NCBI GenBank assembly: GCA_021813645.1
Contig: JAKAJW010000372.1
Location: 1-12,222, forward strand
Source: Pseudomonadota bacterium
GTDB lineage: Bacteria; Pseudomonadota; Alphaproteobacteria; Rhodobacterales; Rhodobacteraceae
Direction of reading: 5' to 3'
DNA: 12,222 bases
Part shown: positions 1 through 7,279 of the stretch, one piece after another
Numbering within the stretch: the first letter of the stretch is position 1
Layout of the letters: every line of letters starts with the position of its first letter
Program-made: the position numbers and the translations under genes
The notes under the pieces: model-generated
What the model saw: only the letters and a program-made list of their open reading frames with translations
Told to the model about the DNA's origin: nothing
The model's database searches: none

Positions 1-20
1 GAGCAAATCGGCGCACAATC

Positions 21-40
21 GCGCCGCCGGGGGGCGGCGC
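21..40 (-). terminator. Hairpin after the cotransporter gene
   Basis: GCGCCGCC (21-28) and GGCGGCGC (33-40) form a perfect 8-bp stem with a GGGG loop (CCCC on the minus strand). It lies 24 bp past the cotransporter stop. Downstream on the minus strand is GATTGTGCG, not a T-run. The left 20 bases of the window hold nothing else I can name. Confidence 0.45.
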
Positions 41-64
41 CAAATGCATGGCTGCGAGGGCCGC

Positions 65-1714
65 TTAGGCCTCAACCGCGGCCTTCAGGCGACTTTCGAC
101 CAAGAGCCCCTCCTCGTCCAGGATCGGATAGGCGACCGAGATCACATGCGCGTTCACCCGCTTCAGGTCGCGCAGCATGTCGAGGTGCAGCGAAGAGGTC
201 TGCAGGCTGTCCGCCTGGCCACCCTGCAGTCGCAGGAAATGACGCTCGGCCGACTGTTTCTCCATATGCCGGATCTGCACCTTCGCCTCCATCATCTGGC
301 GCGCCAAGGCCCGGTCGCGGCTCATGAAGATCGTCTGGGCGATGCGGATATTCTCCAGCGTCAGCAGGAAAAACGAGTTGAGCTCGCGGTAGCCCTCGTC
401 CGACAGCCGAAGCCCTAGCGCGATCTTCTTGTCGACCTCGGCGACCAGGCCCTTCTCGATGATGTCGCCGGCATGCTCGAGGTTGATCACATAGTCGAGG
501 ATGATGATCGACCGTCGCCGATCCTCTTCCGCCGCACCGGCGCCGAGCCGGGACAGGTAGAGCTTCACTTCCTGCTGCACCCGGTCGATCCGGGCCTCGA
601 GTTCCGACACCTCGCGCAGCGCTACGGGGTTGTTCTTGCGGAAGGCGTGCATGGTCAGCCGCATCATCCGCTCCACCGTGTCGCCGAGGGCGAGCGCCTC
701 GCGGCTGGCGCCGGTCAGCGCCAGGGCAGGGCGCGCGAGCGCGGCTTCGTCGAGCCAGCGCGGGCCGTCCTCCGCCGGGGCGAGCGCGTCGGGCAGGCTG
801 CGGCTCAGCACTTGGGTGATGAGCCCGGCGAAAGGCCAGGCCAGTGCGGCCAGCGCCAGGTTGAAGGCCAGATGTGCCTCGACCGGCAGGCTGCCGGGAC
901 GCAGCTGCAGGCCCGAGAGCGCGCCGCCGAGCAATCCGGCGAAGGGTAGCGCCAGCAGGCAGCCCGCCCCGCGAACGATCAGGTTGCCGAGCGTCACCCG
1001 CCGCGCCACCGGAGCGGCGGAGAGGGTCGCAAGCACCGGCGGGATCGCGCCGCCGAAATTGGCGCCAAGCACCAAGACCACCGCAAGCGCCGGGGTCAGG
1101 CTACCGGATACGCTGAGCGACAGCACCAGCATGACGACGGCGAGCGACGAGGAGCACAGTACCGCCAGCAGGGCGGCGAAGGCGAAGGCCGCCGGCCAGG
1201 CGTTGTCGAGCAAGCCCAGGAAGGCCGCCATGGCGGGCGAGGTCCGCAGCGGCGCCGAGGCTTCCGTCAGCAGGGTCAGCGCCAGCAACATCAGGCCGAC
1301 GCCGATCAAGGCCTGGCCGGTGCCGGTGCGGGCGGGCTGACTTTGCCGCCGCAGCACATAGCCGATCAGCAGCAGCAGGGGCGAGATCGCCTCGATCCCG
1401 GCCGCCACCACCCAGGCGGTCAAGGCCGTGCCAAGGTTGGCGCCGAGCAGCACGACCTGGGCGCGCTCCTGCCGGATCATGTCGCGCTCGACGAAGCCCG
1501 CCGTCATCAGCGCGGTGGCGGTCGAACTCTGCAAGCCCAGCGTGGCGATCAGCCCAGACAGGAAGGCGCGCGGCCGGGTTCGGGTGCCCAGCCCCAGCGC
1601 CAGCTTCAGCCGGACGCCGAAAGCCTCCGTCATGCCGTCGCGCACCTGCCGCAATCCGAACAGCAGCAGTGCCACCGCACCGCCAAGGCCAACGAGAACA
1701 GTCAGCGATCCCAC
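65..1714 (-). CDS. Na+/phosphate cotransporter with C-terminal PhoU-like domain
   Basis: This is an inner-membrane protein of the NptA/YjbB type, expected to move inorganic phosphate with sodium. From a GTG start at 1714 it is 549 aa. Residues 1-310 are strongly hydrophobic and hold the two inverted Na_Pi_cotrans repeats: QSSTATALMTAGF (62-74) with LLGANLGTALTA (89-100), and the matching CSSSLAVVML (187-196) with VLGANFGGAIPP (216-226). Residues about 330-549 are a charged helical PhoU-like domain, probably cytoplasmic. An in-frame ATG at 1750 would add 12 polar residues but has no good ribosome site. The GTG has AGGAG at a 5-nt spacing and places the first membrane helix at the N-terminus, so I prefer it. 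It lies downstream of ftsB on the same strand with a strong hairpin between them, so it is probably transcribed separately. Transport direction (uptake or efflux) cannot be told from the sequence. Confidence 0.9.
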   Translation of the reverse strand: MGSLTVLVGLGGAVALLLFGLRQVRDGMTEAFGVRLKLALGLGTRTRPRAFLSGLIATLGLQSSTATALMTAGFVERDMIRQERAQVVLLGANLGTALTAWVVAAGIEAISPLLLLIGYVLRRQSQPARTGTGQALIGVGLMLLALTLLTEASAPLRTSPAMAAFLGLLDNAWPAAFAFAALLAVLCSSSLAVVMLVLSLSVSGSLTPALAVVLVLGANFGGAIPPVLATLSAAPVARRVTLGNLIVRGAGCLLALPFAGLLGGALSGLQLRPGSLPVEAHLAFNLALAALAWPFAGLITQVLSRSLPDALAPAEDGPRWLDEAALARPALALTGASREALALGDTVERMMRLTMHAFRKNNPVALREVSELEARIDRVQQEVKLYLSRLGAGAAEEDRRRSIIILDYVINLEHAGDIIEKGLVAEVDKKIALGLRLSDEGYRELNSFFLLTLENIRIAQTIFMSRDRALARQMMEAKVQIRHMEKQSAERHFLRLQGGQADSLQTSSLHLDMLRDLKRVNAHVISVAYPILDEEGLLVESRLKAAVEA

Positions 1715-1719
1715 GCGCT

Positions 1720-1724
1720 CTCCT
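1720..1724 (-). promoter_or_regulatory. Shine-Dalgarno site that decides the cotransporter start
   Basis: On the minus strand AGGAG lies 5 nt before the GTG at 1714-1712. The upstream ATG at 1750-1748 is preceded only by an A-rich stretch, with no purine-rich site at a usable distance. This favours the GTG as the real start. Confidence 0.6.
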
Positions 1725-1774
1725 ATCGGCGCATCGCACCGGGTCGTCATAATTCTGTTACATTTCTTCTCTCG

Positions 1775-1821
1775 GCCGCGCCGGAAGTCAACGTGGCTCC
1801 GGTCACGGTGTCCGGCGCGGC
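1775..1821 (-). terminator. Long-armed hairpin after ftsB
   Basis: GCCGCGCCGGA (1775-1785) and TCCGGCGCGGC (1811-1821) are perfect 11-bp complements with a 25-nt loop, starting one base after the ftsB stop. No T-run follows. A TTGACT motif on the minus strand (1791-1786) lies in the loop and could be a -35 of the next gene, but I see no matching -10. The arm may end the ftsB transcript or shape the leader of the cotransporter mRNA. Confidence 0.45.
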
Positions 1822-1822
1822 G

Positions 1823-2125
1823 CTAGTGGATGACGATCTCGTTGCCGCGCAGATACCCGAGCACCTCGCGGGCCTGCTGGCTGAGCAGGTCGAGGTCGAG
1901 ATCCTGATCTGACAGCCGCCGTGTCTTGTTGCGCAGCGCAGCCACCTGGGCCTTCAGCGCATCCCGTTGGGCGGTCAGCTGTTTTGCCTCGGCATTCACC
2001 TGGATGCGCCGGAACAGGCCGTAGTCGCCCTGCACGGCTGCGAAGGTGAAGTAGATCCCCGCCGTGAACGCGACCGCGAAATAGACGAGCGCGCCGATCG
2101 GGGGACGTTTCTTCTGGCTCAACAT
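1823..2125 (-). CDS. ftsB: FtsB/DivIC-family septum formation initiator
   Basis: This is a small bitopic division protein of 100 aa, the usual size for the alphaproteobacterial family. It has a short basic cytoplasmic N-terminus (MLSQKKRP), one membrane helix at about residues 9-30, and a periplasmic coiled coil at about 40-70 (QVNAEAKQLTAQRDALKAQV). The conserved tail is LSDQDLDLDLLSQQAREVLGY (71-91), typical of DivIC proteins. In the family, FtsB pairs with FtsL and FtsQ in the divisome. The start at 2125 has GAGG with a 6-nt spacing. Upstream in-frame ATGs at 2173 and 2206 would add a polar stretch before the helix and have no ribosome site. It is divergent from aidB. From memory, this gene often sits just upstream of the pyruvate dehydrogenase genes in Rhodobacteraceae; that neighbour is absent here. 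The family call is firm; equivalence to E. coli FtsB is inferred. Confidence 0.85.
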   Translation of the reverse strand: MLSQKKRPPIGALVYFAVAFTAGIYFTFAAVQGDYGLFRRIQVNAEAKQLTAQRDALKAQVAALRNKTRRLSDQDLDLDLLSQQAREVLGYLRGNEIVIH

Positions 2126-2259
2126 GCTCTGCCTCGGACCGGCCTCTGCCGGGCCATAGGGTGATTCTTGCATAGCGGGGTCGCTTTGTGAATCCCCCGG
2201 CGGCATATTCGACGGAACTTTTGCGCAAGAATCTGCCGTTTTTCTGAAGGAAACCGCCG
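2126..2259. promoter_or_regulatory. ftsB-aidB divergent promoter region with inverted repeat
   Basis: This 134-bp gap must hold the promoters of both genes. It contains a perfect 9-bp inverted repeat, GATTCTTGC (2163-2171) and GCAAGAATC (2225-2233), with centres 62 bp apart. The right arm overlaps the palindrome TTGCGCAA (2221-2228) and AAC-N6-GCAA (2216-2228), one base off the E. coli Ada box AAT-N6-GCAA. I see no convincing -35/-10 pair on either strand. The aidB ribosome site GAAGGA lies about 8 nt before its ATG. Confidence 0.45.
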
Positions 2260-3882
2260 ATGCTGCCCGCGCGATCCCGTCTTGCCGGCCATGAGGTGAC
2301 CAACCAGCCGATCCCCCGCGGCGATGCCGACCTCTGGGCCGAGGATCCGGCGCTCAGCGCCCTTGCCGCCGGGTTCGGCGGCGATGCCGGCCATCTCGCC
2401 GCCCGCGGCCGGGCGCTAGGCGCTCCTGATCTGCGCGCCGCGGGGCGCGAGGCGATGCGCGTCGCCCCCGATCTTCGTCTGTTCGACGCCGGCGGCCGGC
2501 GGCTCGACGAGGTGGTGTTCCATCCCGCCTATCACCGGCTGATGGCCGAGGGGCTCGGCGCCGGCTATGCCGCGCTGCCGTGGGAGGGGGCGGCCGGCGG
2601 CCATGTCAGCCATGCCGCGCTGGTCTATCTGCACAGCCAGGTGGAACCCGGCACCTGCTGCCCGATGACGATGACCTATGCCGCGGTGCCGGCGCTGGCG
2701 GCCGATCCGGCGCTGGCCGCCGCCTGGCGGACGAAACTCATCTCGCGCCGCTACGATCCCGCCGTGGCCCCGCTGGCGGCAAAGCAGGGCGCCACCCTCG
2801 GCATGGCGATGACCGAAAAACAGGGCGGCTCCGACGTCCGGACCAACGCCACCCGGGCCGAGCCGGCAGGCGGGCATTACCGGCTTACGGGCCACAAATG
2901 GTTCTGCTCGGCGCCGATGTCGGACGGCTTCCTGACGCTGGCCCAGGCGCCCGGCGGGCTGACCTGCTTCCTGGTGCCGCGCTGGCTGGAGGGCGAGCGC
3001 AACGCCATCCGCCTCCTGCGGCTGAAGGACAAGCTCGGCAACCGCGCCAATGCCTCGGCCGAGATCGAATACGAAGGCGCGCTGGCCCACCGGCTGGGCG
3101 AGGAGGGGCAAGGGGTGCGGACGATCATCGAGATGGTCCACCACACGAGGCTCGACACGGCGATGGCGCCGGTCGGGCTGATGCGGGCGGCGCTGGCCGA
3201 GGCGCATCACTGGGTCGCGCATCGCACCGCCTTCCAGCGCCGGCTGATCGACCAGCCGCTGATGCGGGCGGTGCTGGCTGACCTCGCGCTCGACTGGGAA
3301 GGCGCGACCGCCCTCGGCCTGCGGGTCGCCGCGGCGTTCGACGACCCCGCCCCCGAGGCCCGCGCCTTCGCCCGCCTGGCGGTGGCGCTGGCAAAGTACC
3401 TCGCCAACAAGCTCTGCCCGCCCCTGGTCGCCGAGGCGATGGAGGTGATGGGCGGCATGGGCTATGTCGAGGACACTGCGCTGCCCTGGCTCTATCGCGA
3501 GGCGCCGCTGAACGGCATCTGGGAAGGCTCAGGCAACGTCATCTGCCTCGACATCCTGCGCAGCGTGGCGAAGGAGCCGGCGGCGGCTGCCGCGGTGGCG
3601 GCGGAGCTCGAGGCCGCCCGCGGTGCCGACCGCCGCTTCGATGCCGCTCTGGCCGACCACCGGGCCCGCTGGCCAGGCTTGCCGGCCGAGGCCGAGGCGC
3701 GCTGGTTCGCCGAAAGCCTCGCCACGCTCTTGACCGCGGCGACGCTGATCCGCCACGCGCCAAATCCGGTCGCCGAGGGTTATGTGGCGGCCCGCCTCGC
3801 CCGCGCGGGCGGTCGCACCCCGGGCAGCACAACGGGTCTCGACACGGCGGCGCTGATTGCGCGACTTGGCCCCTCGACCTGA
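2260..3882 (+). CDS. aidB: AidB-type acyl-CoA dehydrogenase, DNA alkylation response
   Basis: This is a flavoprotein of the AidB branch of the acyl-CoA dehydrogenases. It is 540 aa; E. coli AidB is 541. The N-terminal TNQPIPRGDADLW (about residues 14-26) matches the AidB-specific leader. The middle-domain flavin motif is MAMTEKQGGSDVRTN (182-196). The C-terminal signature REAPLNGIWEGSGNVICLD includes E422, which sits where acyl-CoA dehydrogenases carry the catalytic base. After about residue 430 comes an Ala/Arg-rich helical tail, where E. coli AidB has its DNA-binding extension. In E. coli, AidB binds FAD and DNA, is induced by Ada, and has weak isovaleryl-CoA dehydrogenase activity; its in vivo substrate is unclear. 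The start has GAAGGA 8 nt upstream. The UPF0303 gene follows after 42 bp, suggesting an operon. Membership of the AidB branch is firm; a role in alkylation protection here is inferred. Confidence 0.92.
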   Translation: MLPARSRLAGHEVTNQPIPRGDADLWAEDPALSALAAGFGGDAGHLAARGRALGAPDLRAAGREAMRVAPDLRLFDAGGRRLDEVVFHPAYHRLMAEGLGAGYAALPWEGAAGGHVSHAALVYLHSQVEPGTCCPMTMTYAAVPALAADPALAAAWRTKLISRRYDPAVAPLAAKQGATLGMAMTEKQGGSDVRTNATRAEPAGGHYRLTGHKWFCSAPMSDGFLTLAQAPGGLTCFLVPRWLEGERNAIRLLRLKDKLGNRANASAEIEYEGALAHRLGEEGQGVRTIIEMVHHTRLDTAMAPVGLMRAALAEAHHWVAHRTAFQRRLIDQPLMRAVLADLALDWEGATALGLRVAAAFDDPAPEARAFARLAVALAKYLANKLCPPLVAEAMEVMGGMGYVEDTALPWLYREAPLNGIWEGSGNVICLDILRSVAKEPAAAAAVAAELEAARGADRRFDAALADHRARWPGLPAEAEARWFAESLATLLTAATLIRHAPNPVAEGYVAARLARAGGRTPGSTTGLDTAALIARLGPST

Positions 3883-3924
3883 CCTGCGCGCTGGGGCAGG
3901 ATCGCCGCCGTAAGGGAGGACCCG

Positions 3925-4422
3925 ATGAGTCTCGACGCCGATATCGCCGCCATCGCCGCACAGGAAGCGGCACTCGTTTTCGACAGTTTCGATGAGGATG
4001 CCGCTTTCCGTCTTGGCTGCCTGATCCGCGAGGAAGCCGCCCGCCGCGCCGCGCCGGTTGCCATCGACATCCGCACGGCGGCGCGCATCCTTTTCGCCAC
4101 GACGCTGCCCGGGTCCTCGGCCGACAATGCCGATTGGATCCGCCGCAAGTCGGCCCTGGTCTTGCGCACCCATCGCTCAAGCTACGGCTTCGGGCGCGAA
4201 CTGGCGCAGAAGGGCGGGACGCTCGGTGCCGAGATCGGCCTGCCGCCGACCGACTATGCCGCACATGGCGGCGGCTTTCCGATCCGGCTGCACGGCACCG
4301 GCGTCATCGCCTGCCTGACGATCTCCGGCCTGCCGCAGCGCGAGGATCACCGCCTCGCCACCTGGGGGATCTGCCGCGCGCTCGGCTTTGAGCCGGCCGC
4401 GCACGACCTGCCGACACCCTGA
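3925..4422 (+). CDS. UPF0303 / HbpS-like haem-degrading-domain protein
   Basis: This is a soluble cytoplasmic protein of 165 aa, the usual UPF0303 size, with the Haem_degrading (HbpS/GlcG-like) fold. Visible family features are PVAIDIRTAARILFATTLPGSSADNADWIRRK (44-75, the core segment), SSYGFG (85-90), AAHGGGFPIRL (112-122) and GVIACLTISGLPQREDHRL (126-144). There is no signal peptide or membrane helix. The start is clear: AGGGAGGA lies 4 nt before the ATG. Relatives bind haem or act in redox sensing, but most UPF0303 members have no proven activity, so haem degradation should not be assumed. It follows aidB by 42 bp on the same strand with no terminator between, so the two are probably one transcript that ends at the hairpin at 4464-4488. 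Confidence 0.85.
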   Translation: MSLDADIAAIAAQEAALVFDSFDEDAAFRLGCLIREEAARRAAPVAIDIRTAARILFATTLPGSSADNADWIRRKSALVLRTHRSSYGFGRELAQKGGTLGAEIGLPPTDYAAHGGGFPIRLHGTGVIACLTISGLPQREDHRLATWGICRALGFEPAAHDLPTP

Positions 4423-4463
4423 GGCCCCGGCCGCATTTTCTGTCTCGAAATGTCCTCGGGGGG

Positions 4464-4488
4464 GGCGGGGGGCGGTCTGCCCCCCGCC
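4464..4488. terminator. GC-rich hairpin between convergent genes
   Basis: A perfect 10-bp stem, GGCGGGGGGC / GCCCCCCGCC, encloses the 5-nt loop GGTCT. It lies in the 76-bp gap between the 3' ends of the UPF0303 gene and the aldolase gene, so it could stop transcription from both sides. No T-run follows on either strand, so it is not a textbook intrinsic terminator. Confidence 0.6.
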
Positions 4489-4498
4489 TCTGGCCTGC

Positions 4499-5428
4499 TC
4501 AGGCGCGGCCTTTGTAGATGTCGATCAGCTTGCCCAGCATCGCCAGGGCGTCCTCGCGGCTCCGCTGGAACGAGTTCCGCCCGATGATCGAGCCGTTGCC
4601 GCCGCCGTCGCGGATCGCGCGGGCGTCGTCATAGACCGAATCCTCGCCCTTCTTGGCGCCGCCCGAGAAGACCACGATCCGTCGGCCGGCGAAGGCGGCG
4701 TCCATGCAATGGGCCACCCGCTTGGCCTGGGTCGAGACGTCGATCCCCTGCGCCTCGTAGACCTTCTTGGCCTCCGGCAGCATCAGGTGGTAGGTCGAGA
4801 GCTTGATCTTGATGATATGCGCGCCCAGAAGCGCCGCGATCTGCGCCGCGTAGGCGGCCACGTCGATCGCCGTCTCGCCGTCCTTGGTGACCGCCTCGCC
4901 GCGCGGATAGGACCAGATCACCGTCGCCACGCCCTTGGCCGCGGCCTCTTCGCGCATCGCGCTGATCTCCTCGAACATGCCGAGTTGCGCATCCGAGCCG
5001 GGATAGATCGTGAAGCCGATCGCCGCGCAGCCGAGCCGCAGCGCGTCGTCCACGCTCGCGGTGATCGCCTGGTTCTTGCCGGCCGTCTCGGCCATCAGCG
5101 AGTTGGCCGAGTTCACCTTGAGGATCGTCGGGATTTGCCCGGCGAAGGTATCGGCCCCGGCCTCGATCATGCCCAGCGGCGCCGCATAGGCGCTCAGCCC
5201 CGCATCAATCGCCAGCTGATAGTGGTAATGCGGGTCGTAGGCCGGCGGATTCGGCGCGAAGCTGCGCGCCGGGCCGTGTTCGAAGCCCTGGTCGACCGGC
5301 AGAATGATCATCTTGCCGGTGCCGCCCAGCTTGCCATTCATCAGCATCCGGCAGAGATTCGCCTTCACGCCGGGCGTCTCGCCCTCGTAATGGCTCAGGA
5401 TCTTCTGCACTACCCGTGTCGCTCTCAT
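4499..5428 (-). CDS. fbaB: Class I fructose-bisphosphate aldolase (FbaB/DhnA type)
   Basis: This cytoplasmic enzyme interconverts fructose 1,6-bisphosphate with dihydroxyacetone phosphate and glyceraldehyde 3-phosphate. It is 309 aa with a TIM-barrel layout. Early active-site segment: ILPVDQGFEHGP (42-53). Schiff-base strand: AHIIKIKLSTYHL (203-215), where K207 is the likely catalytic lysine and K209 the alternative. The phosphate-binding loops are VFSGGAKK (253-260) and GGGNGSIIGRNSFQRS (275-290). This is the archaeal/DhnA type of class I aldolase, not the metal-dependent class II enzyme. The ATG at 5428 has GAGGA at a 6-nt spacing; a TTG two codons upstream abuts that site and is unlikely. 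A promoter-like pair lies upstream at 5460-5488. It is downstream of pgk and the exported protein gene, fitting a glycolysis/gluconeogenesis cluster. Confidence 0.93.
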   Translation of the reverse strand: MRATRVVQKILSHYEGETPGVKANLCRMLMNGKLGGTGKMIILPVDQGFEHGPARSFAPNPPAYDPHYHYQLAIDAGLSAYAAPLGMIEAGADTFAGQIPTILKVNSANSLMAETAGKNQAITASVDDALRLGCAAIGFTIYPGSDAQLGMFEEISAMREEAAAKGVATVIWSYPRGEAVTKDGETAIDVAAYAAQIAALLGAHIIKIKLSTYHLMLPEAKKVYEAQGIDVSTQAKRVAHCMDAAFAGRRIVVFSGGAKKGEDSVYDDARAIRDGGGNGSIIGRNSFQRSREDALAMLGKLIDIYKGRA

Positions 5429-5459
5429 CGCCAATCCTCATGTTCGGTGGGCCGACGCC

Positions 5460-5488
5460 GGTTTAGAAACCCCGGTGCCGACTGGCAA
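5460..5488 (-). promoter_or_regulatory. Candidate aldolase-gene promoter
   Basis: On the minus strand, TTGCCA (5488-5483) and TAAACC (5465-5460) are 17 bp apart. They would give a short leader of about 25 nt before the ATG. The -10 element lies in the small palindrome GGTTTAGAAACC (5460-5471) and begins the 10-mer AAACCGGCGT (5464-5455), which also occurs upstream of pgk. The match is by eye only. Confidence 0.4.
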
Positions 5489-5506
5489 GCGGATCCGCAG
5501 CCCTGG

Positions 5507-5537
5507 GGCCGGGTTCGGCCGGGGCGGCGGGCCGCCC
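5507..5537 (-). terminator. Tandem hairpins after the exported-protein gene
   Basis: Two stems lie just past the stop at 5547 in the minus direction. GGGCGGC / GCCGCCC (5522-5528 and 5531-5537) is 7 bp with a 2-nt centre. GGCCG / CGGCC (5507-5511 and 5516-5520) is 5 bp with a 4-nt loop. No T-run follows. It may weaken read-through into the aldolase gene. Confidence 0.35.
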
Positions 5538-5546
5538 AAGCGGGGT

Positions 5547-7175
5547 TCAGCCGGGGCCGAACTTGCGCCCGAGGTCGCGCGCCAGCCATTCGCGCAGGGC
5601 GGCCTTTTCCATCGGCGCCCGCGCCGCCGCCCAAGCCGCCGCGGCTTCGGGGCCGTGCAGGCGCATCTTGCGATCGATCTCGTCGCGCAGGCTGGCCGAG
5701 GCCGGCTCGCCGGCCGCCGCCGCCAGCGAGGCCCAGAACCAGGCCAGCGGATAAGAGCGCGGCTCCAGATCGCCCGCCATCCGCGCCAGCGCCTCGCCGC
5801 GCAGGTCGGCGATCGAGGCGAAGGGGGCGTCCGACACCGGCCCGGCGGCAGGCGTGAGCTTGGCCTGAGCGGCCAGGATCGTCGCGGTGTCGAGCCGCGC
5901 CTCGATCCCGTCGAGCAGCGCCGAGGCGCCGCTTTCCCCCGCCGCCGCCGCGGCCAGCGCCTGGGCATAGGCCGCGGCCGGATCGCTGTCGGCCAAGGCG
6001 GTAGCCAGTTGCAGCGCGGCCTCGGTGTTGCCGGCGGCGGCGAGCGGTTCCAGGACGGCACGGCCTTCGGCTAGCGATTGCGGCGCGCCCGCGCCGGTCA
6101 GCAGGGCGGTGCCGACCACCAGCTTCATCTCGTCGGTGGCGTCCGGCGCCGCGTCGAGCACCTTGCGCATCAGTCCGGCCTCGATCAACGGCGTGTCGCT
6201 GGCCTGATGCGGCTGCACGGTCGGCATCAGCTCGCGAAAGGCGGCGCGCGGGTCGTCGAAGAAATCCGAGCCGATCGCCACCTCGCTTTCCGGCAGGGCG
6301 GTTTCGACGACGATCTGCCCGCCCTCGGTCAGGAAGCGGCCGAACTGCCGCCCGGCCGCGGTGACGAAGCTCTGCTGTTCGGCGGTGAGCGTGGTGTCGG
6401 GGTCCTGTCCCGCCGCGCTGTCGGCCCGGCCATTCGCCGCGCCGATCATCTCGGTCAGCGCCGCCGCCAGGCTGGCCCCGGCCGTTTCGGGGGTCTTCAA
6501 CACGTCGGGCAGGAACTGGCGCGCCACTTTCAGGCCGCCCTGATCGGTCAGCGCCAGGTTGGCATCCGTCAGATAGGCGGCGATCGCATCCGCGCCCGGC
6601 CCGCGCGCGGAATTGGCGGCGAGATAGGAGAAATGCGCCCGACCGTCGAGCGCGGCGAGCTTGGGCAGGTCGAGATGCAGCGTGACCGTGGCCGCGGCGG
6701 TGGACAGCTGATAGTCCACCTCCAAGCTCGCCTGGGCGATGTCCAGCATGTTGATCCCGGCCTTGGCCAAGGCCGCGCGTGGCGCCGGGGCGATGCAGCC
6801 CGGGCTGACGCTCAGCCCGATCGCGTCGAGCTTCAGCCGAAGCCGATCCCAGTTTTGTGGCTCTGCGGTGGAGAGGATCACGCGATCGGCGGTCAGCGTG
6901 CAGCCGACCCCGTCCCAGGGCACGTCTGGCCAGGCCACGATCCCGGTGACGGCGATCTCGCCGGCCGCCGGGTCGGGCAGGATATGGTCGTATTGCAGTT
7001 CCACCAGGCTGCGCAGCGCCCCGATCCCGGCCTGGCCGATCCGGCGCAGGATATTTTCCGGCGTGACCAGGTCGAAAAGGCCAGGCCGCGTGTCGGCGCC
7101 GGCCGGCTCAGCCAGCGGCAGGGCAAGGGCGAGTGTGGCGGCCAGGCAGAGCCGGCGGGCGAAGAGACAGGTCAT
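5547..7175 (-). CDS. Exported protein of unknown function, Sel1/TPR-like C-terminal part
   Basis: I do not recognise this 542-aa protein. It begins with a clear Sec signal peptide: a basic n-region (FARR), the hydrophobic run LCLAATLALALPLA, and a cut after PAGA (about residue 28). So it is periplasmic or exported. The first half alternates hydrophobic and polar residues like a beta-rich domain and has two cysteines (C92, C127), a possible disulphide. Residues about 370-470 are Ala-rich helical repeats (GRAVLEPLAAAGNTEAALQLATALADSDPAAAYAQAL) like Sel1 or TPR units. The last 70 residues are charged helices. The ATG at 7175 fits the signal peptide but has no good ribosome site; a GTG at 7193 is the alternative. 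The same frame stays open across pgk, but that extension is a pgk shadow. It sits between pgk and the aldolase gene, 104 bp after pgk. Confidence 0.75.
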   Translation of the reverse strand: MTCLFARRLCLAATLALALPLAEPAGADTRPGLFDLVTPENILRRIGQAGIGALRSLVELQYDHILPDPAAGEIAVTGIVAWPDVPWDGVGCTLTADRVILSTAEPQNWDRLRLKLDAIGLSVSPGCIAPAPRAALAKAGINMLDIAQASLEVDYQLSTAAATVTLHLDLPKLAALDGRAHFSYLAANSARGPGADAIAAYLTDANLALTDQGGLKVARQFLPDVLKTPETAGASLAAALTEMIGAANGRADSAAGQDPDTTLTAEQQSFVTAAGRQFGRFLTEGGQIVVETALPESEVAIGSDFFDDPRAAFRELMPTVQPHQASDTPLIEAGLMRKVLDAAPDATDEMKLVVGTALLTGAGAPQSLAEGRAVLEPLAAAGNTEAALQLATALADSDPAAAYAQALAAAAAGESGASALLDGIEARLDTATILAAQAKLTPAAGPVSDAPFASIADLRGEALARMAGDLEPRSYPLAWFWASLAAAAGEPASASLRDEIDRKMRLHGPEAAAAWAAARAPMEKAALREWLARDLGRKFGPG

Positions 7176-7279
7176 GACGAAGGCCCAAATCACGAATTTC
7201 TTACTTCGAGACTGCGGGCGAATCGCCGCGAGCCCAAGCGAAAAGTGACGTGAAATCCGTCTCTTCTTGCCCGGTGCCG

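Noticed and set aside
5432..5434. A TTG start for the aldolase gene.
   Set aside because: It directly abuts the GAGGA ribosome site, leaving no spacing, whereas the ATG at 5428 is 6 nt away.
4388..5857. A 489-codon plus-strand open frame.
   Set aside because: It is antisense to the aldolase gene and the end of the exported-protein gene, crosses their gap, and is Arg/Pro-rich shadow text typical of GC-rich DNA.
7214..7229. Possible pgk terminator, GCGGGCG / CGCCGC.
   Set aside because: The stem is short with a bulged base and no T-run; too weak to list as a feature.
6078..7253. A 391-codon plus-strand open frame opposite the exported-protein gene.
   Set aside because: The minus-strand protein has a clear signal peptide and balanced composition; the plus frame is Arg/Gly/Gln-rich without any recognisable start or domain.
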